Shown here one piece after another: positions 42,571 through 53,885 of a stretch of 64,000 bases of DNA. This DNA comes from Deroplatys truncata. Taxonomy: Eukaryota; Arthropoda; Insecta; Mantodea; Mantidae. A program made the translations under genes and the position numbers. The notes under the pieces were generated by a model that was not told the DNA's origin, did no database searches, and worked only from the letters and a program-made list of their open reading frames with translations. Position 1 is the first letter of the stretch; each line of letters starts with the position of its first letter. The DNA is taken from positions 96,179,795 through 96,243,794 of the forward strand of contig CM060977.1 in assembly GCA_030765065.1 (NCBI GenBank). The letters are read 5' to 3'.

Positions 42571-43185
42571 TCAGGTTTTTAATTAGCAAGGTTTAATATG
42601 GCATGGACGAATTTTATAAAGAATATTTAAAAGATCCAAAAGTTGTAGATTTCTATTGAATCATATGAAACGAAACCTACTGTAATTATGTTACGTGAAA
42701 CAGCCATAAAATGAAGCCAAAATTGTACAAAGTGGCCTTGTTTCTCTCTTCTGGTGGCATTCTTATAGCAGCGTTGTGATGCGATGTAAAAATTGTGATA
42801 AATGACTTCTGCGCAGCACGAATACGAGATAAAAAAGGACATGTGATACAAATTAGTGAAGACGTGGCGCGGTGAGAGGTTTATGACAGAAAATACATGC
42901 AATAAACTCTCGAGATATAAGCCAGTGTTGATAAGAGTCAAGCATCTTTACAGCTGTTTTACGACCTCATGGCTTTTTAATGTAACTTAGATGAAGATGA
43001 TTGTCAACAATATAGCTCCGTAGTAATGGCCTTATGAAATACACGGCCTACCTCATTCTTTCATTATGCAAAATGATTTAGCAATGCACCAAGATTGGAA
43101 AGTTGAATCACATTTGGAAATATCCGGGGATCTATGATTCGGCTACAGTGAGCACAGCTAATTCATATTACTAAAACGTCTGATG
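42571..43185. other. No supported gene
   Basis: A 104-codon reverse frame at 42627-42941 has no recognised domain. No repeat family was matched. Confidence 0.35.
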
Positions 43186-43775
43186 TGTTGCACTCACAGG
43201 AATTTCTCTACTCTCGTACAAACTATTTATATAAAGGCCTATTCTCCATCTGCTTTATGTTAATGCTATAAATATTAATATAAACTATCATATTGCTAAC
43301 TTACTTGTAGGTGCAAGGGGAATATGCAGAATTTACGCGATCAAATCTTTTAAGAGCTGGTTGCTATGTAGAACGTTCCATTTTCTTTGCATGTTCAAGG
43401 GACATTCCCAGAAAGTTCATGATATACATTTCATTTGCTATTAAAACATCTCAGATATGTGATATTTTAATCAAAATCGTTAGAGCCCTTTTTGAGAAAA
43501 CAAAATGTTCGAAAAATGTTCCGTGTAGAGGGTAGTCTAGGATGGAGGGATTTTCTTAAAAATGTGTGTGTCGCATCGCTGAAAGATACTAAGACTAAAT
43601 ACCAAGTTTGGTATTTATCCGACGTTTCGTATTTTAGTTATGCTGTTCACAGACACACACGCACCTTTTTCTAAAAACTTGTATTTCTGGTGAAATATCG
43701 ATATCAAATTTTTGGGCGGGATGTTATAATTCCCCTACTTACTATACGTGGGAGAGAATGTAAGCTTAAGTGAGA
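43186..43775 (-). repeat. R1 repeat, reverse, internally deleted
   Basis: Starts GTTGCACTCACAGGAATTTC and ends CTTACTATACGTGGGAGAGA near 43738. Its centre is missing about 250 bp. Confidence 0.72.
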
Positions 43776-43892
43776 CAGGTTGGTATACCCCTAATAAACA
43801 ATAGGGGCTAGAGAAGGTCATGTGAGTGTATCTCATCAGAATATTAATATATCTTTTTACTGGGTATGCAAACTATTCTTACCAAAGCTTAT
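43776..43892. repeat. R1 end fragments, both orientations
   Basis: A forward right end (AATAAACAATAGGGGCTAGA, GTCATGTGAGTGTATCTCAT) is followed by a short reverse left-end piece (TGCAAACTATTCTTACCAAA). Confidence 0.6.
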
Positions 43893-44695
43893 TAATTTCT
43901 CTACTATGTAGGGGAAGTATTTTATTCCACCCAAAAATTGAATACCAACGTTTCACCGGAACTACATGTATTGAGGTACCCTGAATGCAAATACAGCATT
44001 TTTGTAAACATGTCCGTGTGTGTGTGTCCGTGTATATTTAGGTCCGATACATGCCAAACTTGGTATTTGAGTTTAGTATCTTCCAAGGATGCGACACGAA
44101 GAATTACAATAAAATACCCCCACCCCACATAGCCTTTACATGGAAAATGTTTCGTAAAATTTTTATTTTCTAAAAAATGGCTCCGACAATTTTTATTAAA
44201 ATATCAGATCTTTAGTATGTTTTCATGGAAAATGAAATATATATCTTGAATTTTCTGGGAATTTCCCCAAAAGTCCTCTGAATGACCTTCGCATAACTTT
44301 TAAACCGTAAGTGAAAGACAAAATTACACCACACAAAAAATCTAGATCTCATTAAAACTCAAAAAAAAATGTCATGCATATATAGCCGAGTAATACATTT
44401 CGATATATCGCTTGTTAATTTTTATATTTTTTTTCTGAAATGGGAATTCGTTTTTTCGTTTTTCTATGTCCTGTACACACAAATAGAATGGAATTCTCCA
44501 TATAGCAACCAGCTCTTAAAAGATTTGACTGTCACTTAAAGTCTACCATGTTCTCCTTTCACCTACAAGAAAATTAGCAATAAGATAGTTTCTGCAAATG
44601 TTTATCTTGATTAACATAAGTATATGAAGAATAAGCGTTTGTAAAAATAGCTTGTACAGGAGTAGAGAAAGCCATGTGAGTTCAATACACCAAAT
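43893..44695 (+). repeat. R1 repeat, forward, near-complete
   Basis: Left end TTTCTCTACTATGTAGGGGA at 43896, GT tract near 44015, and right end GTAGAGAAAGCCATGTGAGT at 44662. The landmarks are in the same order as in 12595-13505. Confidence 0.8.
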
Positions 44696-45143
44696 TTTTT
44701 TATATACAACGTTTAAATTCAAATAAACCTTGGCAAAAATACCTACATTACACATTTTCTTATAGATTCAAAGGGAATAGCGATAGTCAAATGTTTAAGA
44801 ACTGGATGTTATACGCTGGCCTTAAAATTCCCTAGTTTCCAGCAATCGCGAGAAACAACTAAATGTTGACAGACCTTCAAAAGGATGACTAATCAATGAA
44901 CCATTCAAAGTATTAATGAGGGATATCTTAGAAATATCGTGTGCTACAAAATAAACCTTATTTGAAATACACTGCATACTTTAAACAGATATATACAATA
45001 CTTTATGTAGGACGTTTTCGTCCATTGCTTAACGTATACAAGTTATACAGGATTATATAAAATTCCCTCCGCAAGAAGAGGACTTCATAGTCTATTCGCA
45101 GAAAATTCGAAATAATAATTTTATTTGATGTAAATATCTTACA
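44696..45143 (-). repeat. R1 repeat, reverse, first part (interrupted by LTR)
   Basis: TAATTAAAATCC-type start region, AATAGCGATAGTCAAATGTT near 44774, and CATTGCTTAACGTATACAAG near 45022, up to AAATATCTTACA. It continues at 46114. Confidence 0.75.
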
Positions 45144-46113
45144 TGTTGAGATTGAATATCTTTACTTATTTGCACCATGCTTTACGGGAGATATGTTTCT
45201 TGGAGTGTTTGCCCCACGTATGGTACAAAATTTCCGATGGCTTTCGCCCCAAGTTCACTTTTTCGATGGCCTTCGCCCCCACGTTTAATTTTTCTGCTGG
45301 CCTTTGCCCCCACGTTTAAAAATCAAATTTGTATTTTAATGTTTATTTAATTGTTATATATGTATGCCCCGGCTGCGTCAGTAGTAATTTCCAGAAACCC
45401 GTATCTCTTAGCAGGGTAATACGGCTAAAGAATGAAGGCTTACACAAATTGTAATAGTATTTAACTTCGTTTTAGTAATCCTTCACAGGAATAAATAACA
45501 CTTTACTGATGTTTCCTACTGTGGTGCTGTGAGATTATTGTTACTTGTACTTTTTAACACGTAAACTTTATATTATTCACGCCGTAATGAATTTTATATG
45601 TCTCACACTGAATAACGTATCCAGCAAACTGCTCGGAAACGCTTGAATTTGCACATTTTACTCTGTTTCAAGTCTATGGTTGGCTAATCCTACACCAATA
45701 GAACGCTTTTATTTAACTTAAGCTTTTTCTAGTTGTTGATTGGCTATATATAAACTGTTTTAAATACTACATTATTATAACAAAAATTATTAGTAGCACT
45801 ATTAAACTTTCTAATTTATTGTTGTCTCAAGTTACCTCATTATTACGTCATTGTTAGCAACTTTCGGCTTCTACATTATAATTCTGTTTGCTACGGAAGG
45901 TATTTTGCTTCTATTCTCACAGCTCCTATATTGTTAAATTACGTAATACATTCACATAACATCATTATACATGTACATAATAAAATAAACATAATACAAG
46001 ACTCTTATATACACTTTATATATTATACACATATTGATTTATTATATTGCTGCTATTATATTTTAAATTATATAATTAGACTGGTATTATTTAAATGATA
46101 AAAAACTGTCTCA
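45144..46113 (-). mobile_element. R2 solo-LTR-like element, copy d, nested in R1
   Basis: Begins TGTTGAGATTGAATATC and ends AAAAACTGTCTCA. It contains three imperfect copies of a block like GGCCTTCGCCCCCACG near 45234-45320, a distinctive end-proximal repeat. The core (AGGCTTACACAAATTGTAAT near 45441) matches other R2 copies. Starting four bases further in, ATGT flanks both sides (45143-45146 and 46114-46117), a possible 4-bp target duplication. Confidence 0.75.
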
Positions 46114-46438
46114 ATGTATGTTATTTTAATAGAAATTGTTGGAGCCGTTTTTTGGAAAATAAAAATTTTTAAAATGTTCCATGTAAACTTGTAAGTGGTA
46201 GTTTGAGTTGGGGGATTCAAAATCATTCCATCGCATCTTTGTAAGGTACTGAACCTAAATATCAAATCTGGTAATTATCCGCCTTTTTGTTTTTGAGTTA
46301 CGCCGTTTACACACACGTACACCGACCTTTTTATAAAAATACTTCTTTTTTGGATTCAGAGGCTTAAATTATGTACTTCCAGTGGGATATCTGTTTCCAA
46401 ATTTTGGGTGAACTGTAATATCTGTACTATTGAAGAAG
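46114..46438 (-). repeat. R1 repeat, reverse, second part after LTR
   Basis: TTGTTGGAGCCGTTTTTTGG at 46136, TTACGCCGTTTACACACACG near 46298, and GTAATATCTGTACTAT near 46416 where another R2 begins. Confidence 0.72.
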
Positions 46439-47312
46439 GGTGATTTTAGGAGGAGCCGAACTTGAAATTGGGGAGCCGAACTTGAAGTAGTTGCAACCGC
46501 ACGTATAGTACCCGGTAGCCTTCGCCTCAAGTTTAAAAATATTAACTTTGTATTTTTACTATTTCTTTAAATATTATATATTTATGTTTGCCTCGGCTTT
46601 GTCTGTATTAATTTGTAGAGGCATGAATATCTTAACAAGGTGTGGTGCGGCTGAAGAATGTAGGCTTACACAGATTATAATTTTTACTTCACTACATTTG
46701 TTAATCCTTCAGACGATTAAATAACACTTCACTGATATAGAGCTGTGATATTCTCTTATTAATTACTTGCACTTTTTAACACGTAAACTATTTTTGTATC
46801 ACAATGAATACGTATTAAACTTATCGAGGAAGCGTCTCGCGTCCGGTTAGGAACGCTGTCTGCTAGCAACTGAATTATGAATTTGTACAACTTGCCCTGT
46901 TTCAGTTTCTGATTGTCTATTCCTACTCCAATAGTATACTTTTATTTAACTTAAGCTTTTTTCTGGTTGTTGATTAGCTATTTTATAAACTGTCTTAAAA
47001 ATTACAGTATTGATGCTCCAAGAATTACCAGTAGCATTATTAAACTTTCTAATTCACTATTACCTCAAGATTACCTCATTGTTACCTCATTATTAGCAAC
47101 TTTTAACCTATTATTCTCACAGCTCCTACAATATTAAAATTACGTAATACATTCACTAACATTATTAAATATGTAAATAACAATATAAACATTAATACAA
47201 TGACTGTTACATAATTTTTATATTTATTTTATACACATATTGCTTTAAAGCAAGTTATTGAATTTTATATTATATGGTTTGATTGAAATCATTTCAATGT
47301 TAAAAATGCTTA
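46439..47312 (-). mobile_element. R2 solo-LTR-like element, copy e
   Basis: The sequence GGAGCCGAACTTGAA appears twice at the left end (46452 and 46471), a short direct duplication. It then follows R2 through ACCGCACGTATAGTACCCGG near 46497, TGTAGGCTTACACAGATTAT near 46659 and TCTCACAGCTCCTACAATAT near 47115. It adjoins the R1 copy that carries R2 copy d. Confidence 0.75.
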
Positions 47313-47439
47313 TACTATCCACTAGGTTGGTGGTAAAGGCAGTAAAAAGCTAATGGAAAAGTAGTTTGTAGAAGGTACATAAAATAAACGATTGTTCATA
47401 TAGAAAGTCATATGAATATATAACACAAGAGTTTTTTAA
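47313..47439 (+). repeat. R1 right-end fragment, forward
   Basis: GTAGTTTGTAGAAGGTACAT near 47360 and an AAAGTCATATGAATATATAA end near 47405. Confidence 0.5.
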
Positions 47440-47600
47440 ACACCTTCGCTTTCTCTCCCACATTCACAACTCTTGAGGCTACAGAGGGTAGGGAATGATT
47501 CTGGTTAAGGAAGAATTCTCTGACATTTGCCAAAATTTAACCTGGGTTTTCTGCTTTGATAATGCAAAACGTTGACCACTCGACCACACAGATAGTTTCA
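47440..47600 (-). mobile_element. S5 SINE, diverged
   Basis: Body TTCTCTCCCACATTCACAAC near 47451 and GGGAATGATTCTGGTTAAGG near 47491, with a degenerate reverse head to about 47600 (CGACCACACAGATAG). It aligns with 23625 and 59945. Confidence 0.6.
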
Positions 47601-48198
47601 CATACAATTGTAGCGGTTCCTATGTGGTAGATCTCACGTTGTAGTGACACTATGCGCCGAGAACCCCACTAAGGTGATGATGACGGATCCGTAGAGAGAT
47701 GATGGATGCTATATTACGTACCTCTAGGTCGTCTTGATGCCCATACTCTTGTGATGTATCGTGAAGTTCTCGTAGAGTGGAATATGTTGATCGTATATCT
47801 GTATTCGTGTATGTGTGTGTTAGTATTTTGTAATTATTATTTTAGAATTGTGCCACGGCTGCTATATTTTGAGTCGGAGAGCAATTGTGTCCTGTCAGAG
47901 TTAGGTATGTTAAAATAATTTGCATATACGAATTCTGCTATTTCACTGATATTTTAGATAAACCACTTGTAGATATTCACAAGTCACTATCACCTTTGTT
48001 ATGTTAAAATATGTATAACTGGCAGACTTTAAATACGGGTTTTAACGTCTGTTTAGAGACGAGCTTATACATGGTCTTCCTGCTTGAAGCCTTTGCAAGC
48101 TTCTGTTAGCGTTCCCTTCAACCGTTTTCTCTACGTACGTATTTGAATTATAGGTATGTATCAATGTACCTGATTATTGCTACTATCCAATATCAGCT

Positions 48199-48229
<31 letters not shown>

Positions 48230-48665
48230 TTACAGACTTCCATTGTCTTAATTATGAATTCAAGGTTCGTTACATGCTTATATAGATGCTACTACATTTC
48301 TCGTAATTTCTATTACTGGTTATATAGCTAACAATGACCTTTCCCTAACATATTCTTTTTTGCATGTTATAAAATGTTATACTTGTTTTCTACCATGTGT
48401 AAATTATGAATGTATGCGTTTTTAACATCCTCTTAATTATTATACGTACAATATTAGCAAAAAATACACAGCACGTAAAAGTTAGAAAAAAATTAAAGAA
48501 GCAATTATTAATTGTTGATGCTGAGAAGCTGTAAATTATATATCTTATTACATTATCGTGTTAGTTTGTCCGTGGATAGTACTGTATGTTGCTTCACAAT
48601 CTAATTGTTCTTTCATAACATGCCGACTAAAATTTGGAAAGTCGTATCTGTTGGGGGAAATAATG
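47601..48665. other. No supported gene
   Basis: AT-rich with an (AT)n-(GT)n tract at about 48198-48230 and frames of up to 70 codons with no recognised motif. Confidence 0.4.
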
Positions 48666-48760
48666 TCGCATCGGTAGCATGTTGCCATGGTAGCTAAAGC
48701 GTTTGGAGCAACGGTACGGTAAGAGGAAGCTTCCGGTATGACATTGAATTTTTTTTAGAA
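48666..48760 (+). mobile_element. S6 SINE, degenerate copy
   Basis: GCATGTTGCCATGGTAGCTA near 48677 and ATGACATTGAATTTTTTTTA near 48737 match the head start and body start of S6 at 35063, with a damaged centre. Confidence 0.6.
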
Positions 48761-49074
48761 TATTACATTTCCAGTCTCTCATATAGTTTTTCCTGTAATA
48801 TCTAAAATGTTGGACAAATTACTTACAGTTGTTGAGTGCAAATTTTTTTGACAAAAACCAAATCGTTTCAATGTGAAGTATTTTTAGCATGAGATGATGA
48901 AATAAAAATATTGGGCATGTAAACCTAACAATATTCACAAACTAAATATATGTTTAGTACTTTCTGAATCTGCTTTTCTCAGTTTAGCGCTTCCTCTAAT
49001 TTAAATCAAGGTACATAAAATAAAGTCTGATTATTAATATACTTTTTGTGACAGTTTAAAAATCTGATGTGATA
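48761..49074. other. No supported feature
   Basis: AT-rich sequence, nothing recognised. Confidence 0.5.
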
Positions 49075-49805
49075 TATTCACATGACCTCTGGTCTCTATC
49101 GTACATGTGTACACAGACTAGCCTTTCTAAAGCTTATTTTTACATCGGCTTCATTTTAATCCAAATAAACTTTAGCGAAAATACCTACATTACACATTTC
49201 GTTACAGATACAAATGGAAGAGTGTCAAATGTTTAAAAATTGGACGCTATACGCTGGCCTTAAAAGTCCATACCATTTCAGTGGAATCCCGTGAAACATC
49301 TGAATATTGACAGGACTTTAAAAATGGCTAAGTAGTGAACAATTCGAATCATTAATAACGAATAACTCGGAAATGGTTGATGCCAAAGGCTATTCTCAGA
49401 AAAATTTAGATATACACTTTATTTTTCATGTAAACTTTAATATATGTGTTTTAACTAAAATCATTTTTTATAAAATCAAAAACTTTGAAGAATGTTCCAT
49501 GTAAGGGATAGTATGGGATGGGAGAATTTTCTTGAAAATCTTGTGTCGCATTTTCGAAAGGTTCTGAACTTAAATGTCGTTTTCAGTTATGCTATTCACA
49601 CGTTCACACACACACACACACACACACATATGCACGCACACACTCAAAGAGATACACAGTCACACATGGACCATATTCTAGAAGTGTTTTTTGTTGGTAT
49701 TCAGGGGCATCAAAATCTGTGTTTCCGGTATAATCTCGGTATCAATTTTTTGGGTGAAATGCAATACATTCTCTACCTACTAGATACTAGTAGATAAATT
49801 AAAAA
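49075..49805 (-). repeat. R1 repeat, reverse, near-complete
   Basis: Begins TCTGATGTGATATATTCACA and ends CTCTACCTACTAGATACTAG. A (CA)n tract is at 49602-49630. The block like AATTTTCTTGAAAATCTTGT at about 49525 is typical. Confidence 0.8.
49602..49632. repeat. (CA)n microsatellite inside R1
   Basis: About 13 CA repeats at the R1 internal tract position. Confidence 0.9.
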
Positions 49806-50429
49806 GTAAAACCTGTATATGGATGACAGATAATTCAGATAAGTGAAGATTCGCCAACTTTCTACACTTAACCAGTATCACTGATATGTTTGTCCACATT
49901 CTGTTAAAACACAGTGAACTCACACCCATTGAAGCTCGCAGACCAAAGGCTCTCAAAAGCCATTTCTAGGCGAACGTAATGTTACGAAGATTTGAGACAC
50001 CTCGGCTTTAGCATCCTCAAATGGCATCTAACAACAATTGTGAAGGTGTCCCTTAATTTCTCTGCTAAAGCCTCCGGGAAAAGTCTCTCCTTATCTAATG
50101 GAGGGGCGGAACTGGTGCACTCTATGGCCTTAAACCGTATTAACTGCTGCAAGAGGGAAAAGCGGAGAGTCCCAATTTTCCGGCTCGTTGTTTCCCAAGT
50201 GATGAGAAGATAGCTTCTGTAGAAGGACACGGAGTTGTCCGAAGCAGTCCGCCACTTAACTATGTTCGTGGTTCTTCCTTTGGTGATGGTAATCTATGCC
50301 TCTGTCCTTATTATGGCTTTACCTTCCATATGGACTCTTAGCGGCTTAAGAGCACGATCGACTGTTATGCTCAAGTAGGTGTTAGCTGACACTTACACGT
50401 TCTGCATTCTCTACTGCTTTCCTATGGTA
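49806..50429. other. No supported gene
   Basis: A GC-balanced block at 49990-50290 with overlapping 73- and 82-codon frames, no recognised domain. It may belong to an unidentified repeat. Confidence 0.35.
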
Positions 50430-50645
50430 GGTAGAGGAAGTGTTAGGTGTGGGTACAGGTTACCACACCCAGTTGGGAAGGGAGAAGTGTAACAACCACA
50501 GGAAGCCATAGGAAGACAGACTACAGAGACGTCCGCAAGTCCCTAACATTTCTAAGCCCGAAGAGCCGTCGCACCTGGAGCTGCCGAGAGGGAGCGAAGA
50601 ACGACCCACAAACCACTGACCGAGCAGCCCTCTGGTGTTTTGTTT
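50430..50645 (-). mobile_element. S1-type SINE, 3' body, reverse (left piece of a split copy)
   Basis: ACGTCCGCAAGTCCCTAACA near 50529 and GAAGAGCCGTCGCACCTGG near 50561 match the tails at 25440, 57290 and 61510. The head-side pieces are at 51340-51391 and 51876-52068. Confidence 0.6.
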
Positions 50646-50699
50646 TGTCTTATACGATACAGATTTGCGTCATTGCGTACTTCAGCCTTGGGCTTTGTA

Positions 50700-51315
50700 T
50701 CGTTTTAAAGCCAATTCATTATGTCCGCCCACTTTACCAAGGAATACAGTCTCATAAGAGATATGGCTTCAAATTCTTCTGGGTCTAAAAACATGTTCCC
50801 AAAAGCAATATATTTACTGTAAGACAAGACCTCACAGTAGTATGTACTGTGCTGGACTGTTTTATTTTCCTTCTTGCACATTCTGCAATCTAGTATCGTG
50901 TTAAGATGTTTTTTCACAGAGAAATGCAATAATTGTTCTCTGCTGAAGTCTGTTACATTTAAGTAAGCCTTTAGCTCTTTTCTTACATGGTTTTCTAATA
51001 AATAGTTTATCATGTTTGTTTCCTGGAGTTTTTAGCCAGGTTTTATTTTGCTCTACTATGGACCAGTTTTAATTGCCCCTCTTACTAAACATCGACATGT
51101 TCCTAGAGCCGGTTCTGGCCCAATAAATTGTAAACTGCTCCTTGTCTTGCAAGTCCATCAATTTTTCATTTCCCTCTGCACTACTAAGACCGGGCATCCA
51201 GATACATTGTACTTCATTCAGCTTGTGAGCATATCTAGGCGGTTTAAAACCAGTCCTGACGCTACCTTATGACTACTTAGAGCCTTAATAAGTGCAGCCT
51301 GGCTACCTGTCTACG
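50700..51315 (-). pseudogene. Non-LTR retrotransposon (LINE) fragment: RNase H and C-terminal end
   Basis: The reverse strand reads GSQAALIKALSSHKVASGLV (from about 51296), matching the SDSQAALKAL block of LINE RNase H domains. After several stops and frame changes a 102-codon frame (51013-50705) holds a C-terminal block with CRMCKKENKTVQHSTYYCE, the Cys-Cys-His-Cys arrangement that ends many I/Jockey-like LINE proteins. It then reads LDPEEFEAISLMRLYSLVKW. The endonuclease and reverse transcriptase parts are absent. It sits inside an S1-type SINE. Confidence 0.78.
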
Positions 51316-51391
51316 GGGAGTACTCGTGAACATGCATTCGCGCTATCTGTCCGGCACTGCCATACGCCACGAAACCTAGAAGAACATGTTT
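51316..51391 (-). mobile_element. S1-type SINE, middle piece
   Basis: GCCATACGCCACGAAACCTA near 51360 matches 26335-26360 and 57405-57435. Confidence 0.55.
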
Positions 51392-51875
51392 GCTGAGCGG
51401 AGGTCTACCAGGACAACAGCTGGAGCCCAAATCCCCCTTCTATACCCAGGGTTCAGCGCCAACCGAGTGGCTCTCTAAACCATGGGGGGTTTTCCATGAG
51501 GCCAATATCTTATTTCCTAAAAAGGCCTCCCGCTTACCGGAGATGGAAGTGGTTACGTCACTTACGCGCGTCAGCCCGAAAGGGCAACTACCGATAACCT
51601 CGGCATGGCCGACAGCATTCTACCAAGCCGTCTACCGGCTATCCAGGTCGGTACTGGAGGACATTGAGGCGTCTCACAACCCCGCCTGTATGGAAACCCG
51701 TACAGATGTACCCAATTTCACATGGGAACCACTGCCCAGTCGAGACCAACCCAATCCGAATAGCTTCCCAACGGGAGGGGTTCGAATGTTCGGCCCGACG
51801 TACTTCTAGTAACGTCAGAAGTACCACGAGTGGTAGGGGTCCGCAGCGCCCGCACCACGGCAGCTGTAGGGGTCG
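51392..51875 (+). other. GC-rich insert with a 139-codon open frame, unknown
   Basis: About 480 bp unlike the surrounding AT-rich sequence, sitting between two parts of one S1-type SINE. A forward frame starts ATG at 51390 and ends TAG at 51807-51809. It encodes a proline-rich, neutral protein with no recognised domain (for example GVFHEANILFPKKASRLPEM). Overlapping frames are also open, as expected in GC-rich sequence. It could be a SINE or LINE 3' end from another family. No terminal repeats or target duplication were identified. Confidence 0.3.
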
Positions 51876-52068
51876 GAACTCGGAAACGGAATGAAAGGTA
51901 AACGATGGAAAGGAAATCGTGTTAGAAAAGAAACCATCCCGGAATTTACATGCCGACCAGTAAAAATCACGAAAATTGAGTCAGATTGGTTGATGGCGGT
52001 GATCGAACCCGGGACCTCCCGAATGCGAGTCGCACAGGTTACCGCGGCGTCTCCTCGCTCGGTAGAGG
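51876..52068 (-). mobile_element. S1-type SINE, tRNA head and proximal body, reverse
   Basis: GATGGAAAGGAAATCGTGTT near 51904 and the reverse head: + strand GATCGAACCCGGGACCTCCC (box B complement) near 52001 and GCACAGGTTACCGCGGCG near 52032. It completes the SINE started at 50430. Confidence 0.75.
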
Positions 52069-52135
52069 AGATATTAATTCCAACCAAAAATTCCATATCG
52101 AGATTTCACCGGCAATATATACTTTAGAACAATTT
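52069..52135 (+). repeat. R1 left-end fragment, forward
   Basis: AATTCCAACCAAAAATTCCA and CGAGATTTCACCGGCAATAT match the R1 left end. Confidence 0.65.
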
Positions 52136-52639
52136 ATGCGTTTGCCCAACTAAAACACTTAATTCAGTTAACCTCCAGAGACCGAGGTCATATTCAGACA
52201 GTTTTATTTGTGTGTTGCTTAATGAGGTTTTCTGTGTTAAAGCATAAGAAATTTACTAAGAATTTTTGGGCCCTTTTGGCCGCGAAAAAAAGATGTATGC
52301 ATTTATAAATTCTATTCTGCGAATCTAAGTGCATTATTAAGGAATAAAATAACACGGGATCAAATGTATTAATTTTCAGGGAGTGGTCAACGGAGTTTTT
52401 AGGGGTTGTGTCATATATAATACGTCGAATTTATATAACGTTTTTAGGTCTGTTTTCAATTCTATCATTACTGCAGAACACATAGAGATAGAAAACATAT
52501 GAATGTATCACATATGACGTTCATACTTGTTTAAAGAGCGAGGAAAATATGGAAATGGATGTGTCATATATGATAAACAGAGATGCTAGGGATTAAAAAA
52601 CGAAAATTGATATTTAATTATCTTTCAAATTTACTAACT
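52136..52639. other. Mostly unassigned
   Basis: Possible R1 right-end remnant near 52485-52515 (AGAGATAGAAAACATATGAA). Otherwise nothing recognised. Confidence 0.4.
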
Positions 52640-52804
52640 AATATTTTCATGAAAACTCTCCTACTTCTAACCCTTTACATAGAAAGTTATTCGTGATACT
52701 TTATTTTCAAAAAAATGGCTTTAACGACTTTCATTAAAATGCAACGTGATAAAAATATTTGCTTCACAAATAGAATGATGGGCAGAATCTTACTACACCA
52801 AAAC
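52640..52804 (+). repeat. R1 central fragment, forward
   Basis: CTAACCCTTTACATAGAAAG near 52667 and AAATGGCTTTAACGACTTTC near 52713 match the central R1 region. An S1 SINE follows directly. Confidence 0.6.
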
Positions 52805-53345
52805 CCTAGTGAGGTGCCGCCGCAGTAACGTGTGCGACTTGCATTCTTGAGGTTCCGGGTTCGAAACCCGCTGACCACCCATTCTGATCCATGAGTTTTT
52901 CGTGGTTTCCCCGGTTCGAAGGCGAATTTTTTCCTACCCTTCATTTCCTGTACCCACCATCTTCTTTGTCAGGATTGTAGCACCAGGTGACGGTGTTCTG
53001 CGGGTTGCGGCTGGGCGGTTCTGTAGTGATTTCTTCTCTGGCGTCGTTAGGGGACTGGTCGTTAGGTTTTGCCGTAGAGTGGAGCACGCTTCGAAGGGAC
53101 CGCCGGGGTTTCGGTGGCTTGTGGATGGGTCTGGGCAGCGCCGGTTGCGTTTCATGTGGAAAAGTTAGTGATCCCGTCACTGTGCTTGCGCCCATCGTCG
53201 TCTGGATATGGTCGTATTTCGGTTTCTACCCTCATTCCTCCCTCCCGTGTAATGCTAGAAGCAGAAAGAGCCTTTGCGGCCTACTTGCACTCTGGATCGG
53301 TTGCCTGGGCTCCTTCATACGTCTGTACCTTTACGTTTACCTTTC
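52805..53345 (+). mobile_element. S1 SINE, full length, forward
   Basis: Head GAGGTGCCGCCGCAGTAACG with box B GGGTTCGAAACCCGC near 52857. The body follows 31105-31686: GCGGGTTGCGGCTGGGCGGT near 52999, CTTCTCTGGCGTCGTTAGG near 53033, CTTGCGCCCATCG near 53186, and the TACCTTTACGTTTACC tail near 53326. The 141- and 117-codon frames are by-products. Confidence 0.82.
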
Positions 53346-53504
53346 TAATAGACCAAAATATGAATATAAACTTAAAGCAAAATATTATGTTGAATGTGTA
53401 TTGTGGCGGTAATCATTTACGAAACACATATTTTCGAATACTTCTACGTTTTAGCGTTTGTACCTGAAACTTACTCATAAATAACTCCTGTGGTGCTACA
53501 GCCC

Positions 53505-53800
53505 GCGATGAGCCTAAGCCTGCCTACCTGACAGCCGACCTCACGTCCATGTACGCACGGCAGAGGTGGGCGACTCGAAGAGGTTAAGTGGCCAGCATCA
53601 CGCATCCCCCAGACGTAAAGTAACCTCACGAGACCAGGACTGCTGCCTATCGCAGCTCCTCATTTTGCTCACGATGCTAAATGGGTACCAGTCCTATACC
53701 GTGACCAAAATTCCGCACCCTCATGGGTGGGATCGAACACGGGCGCATTCTGTGTTTAGAAACCAGAGCATCACGCTCCAGCCCACCGCGCCACGGATAT
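53505..53800 (-). mobile_element. S3 tRNA-headed SINE, reverse
   Basis: The reverse head reads CCGTGGCGCGGTGGGCTGGA (box A-like) with a box B complement at 53728 (GTGGGATCGAACACGGGCG). A roughly 220-bp body leads left to about 53505. No second copy was found, so the body limit is uncertain. Confidence 0.6.
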
Positions 53801-53885
53801 AGTAGAGGAAGTGTAACATTCCATCCAAAAATTGGATACAGAGGTTTTTCCGGAAACACATGTTTTCAAACTACATAATCAAAAA
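53801..53885 (+). repeat. R1 left-end fragment, forward
   Basis: TAGTAGAGGAAGTGTAACAT and TTTTTCCGGAAACACATGTT, cut at about 53885 where a reverse R1 copy begins. Confidence 0.65.
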
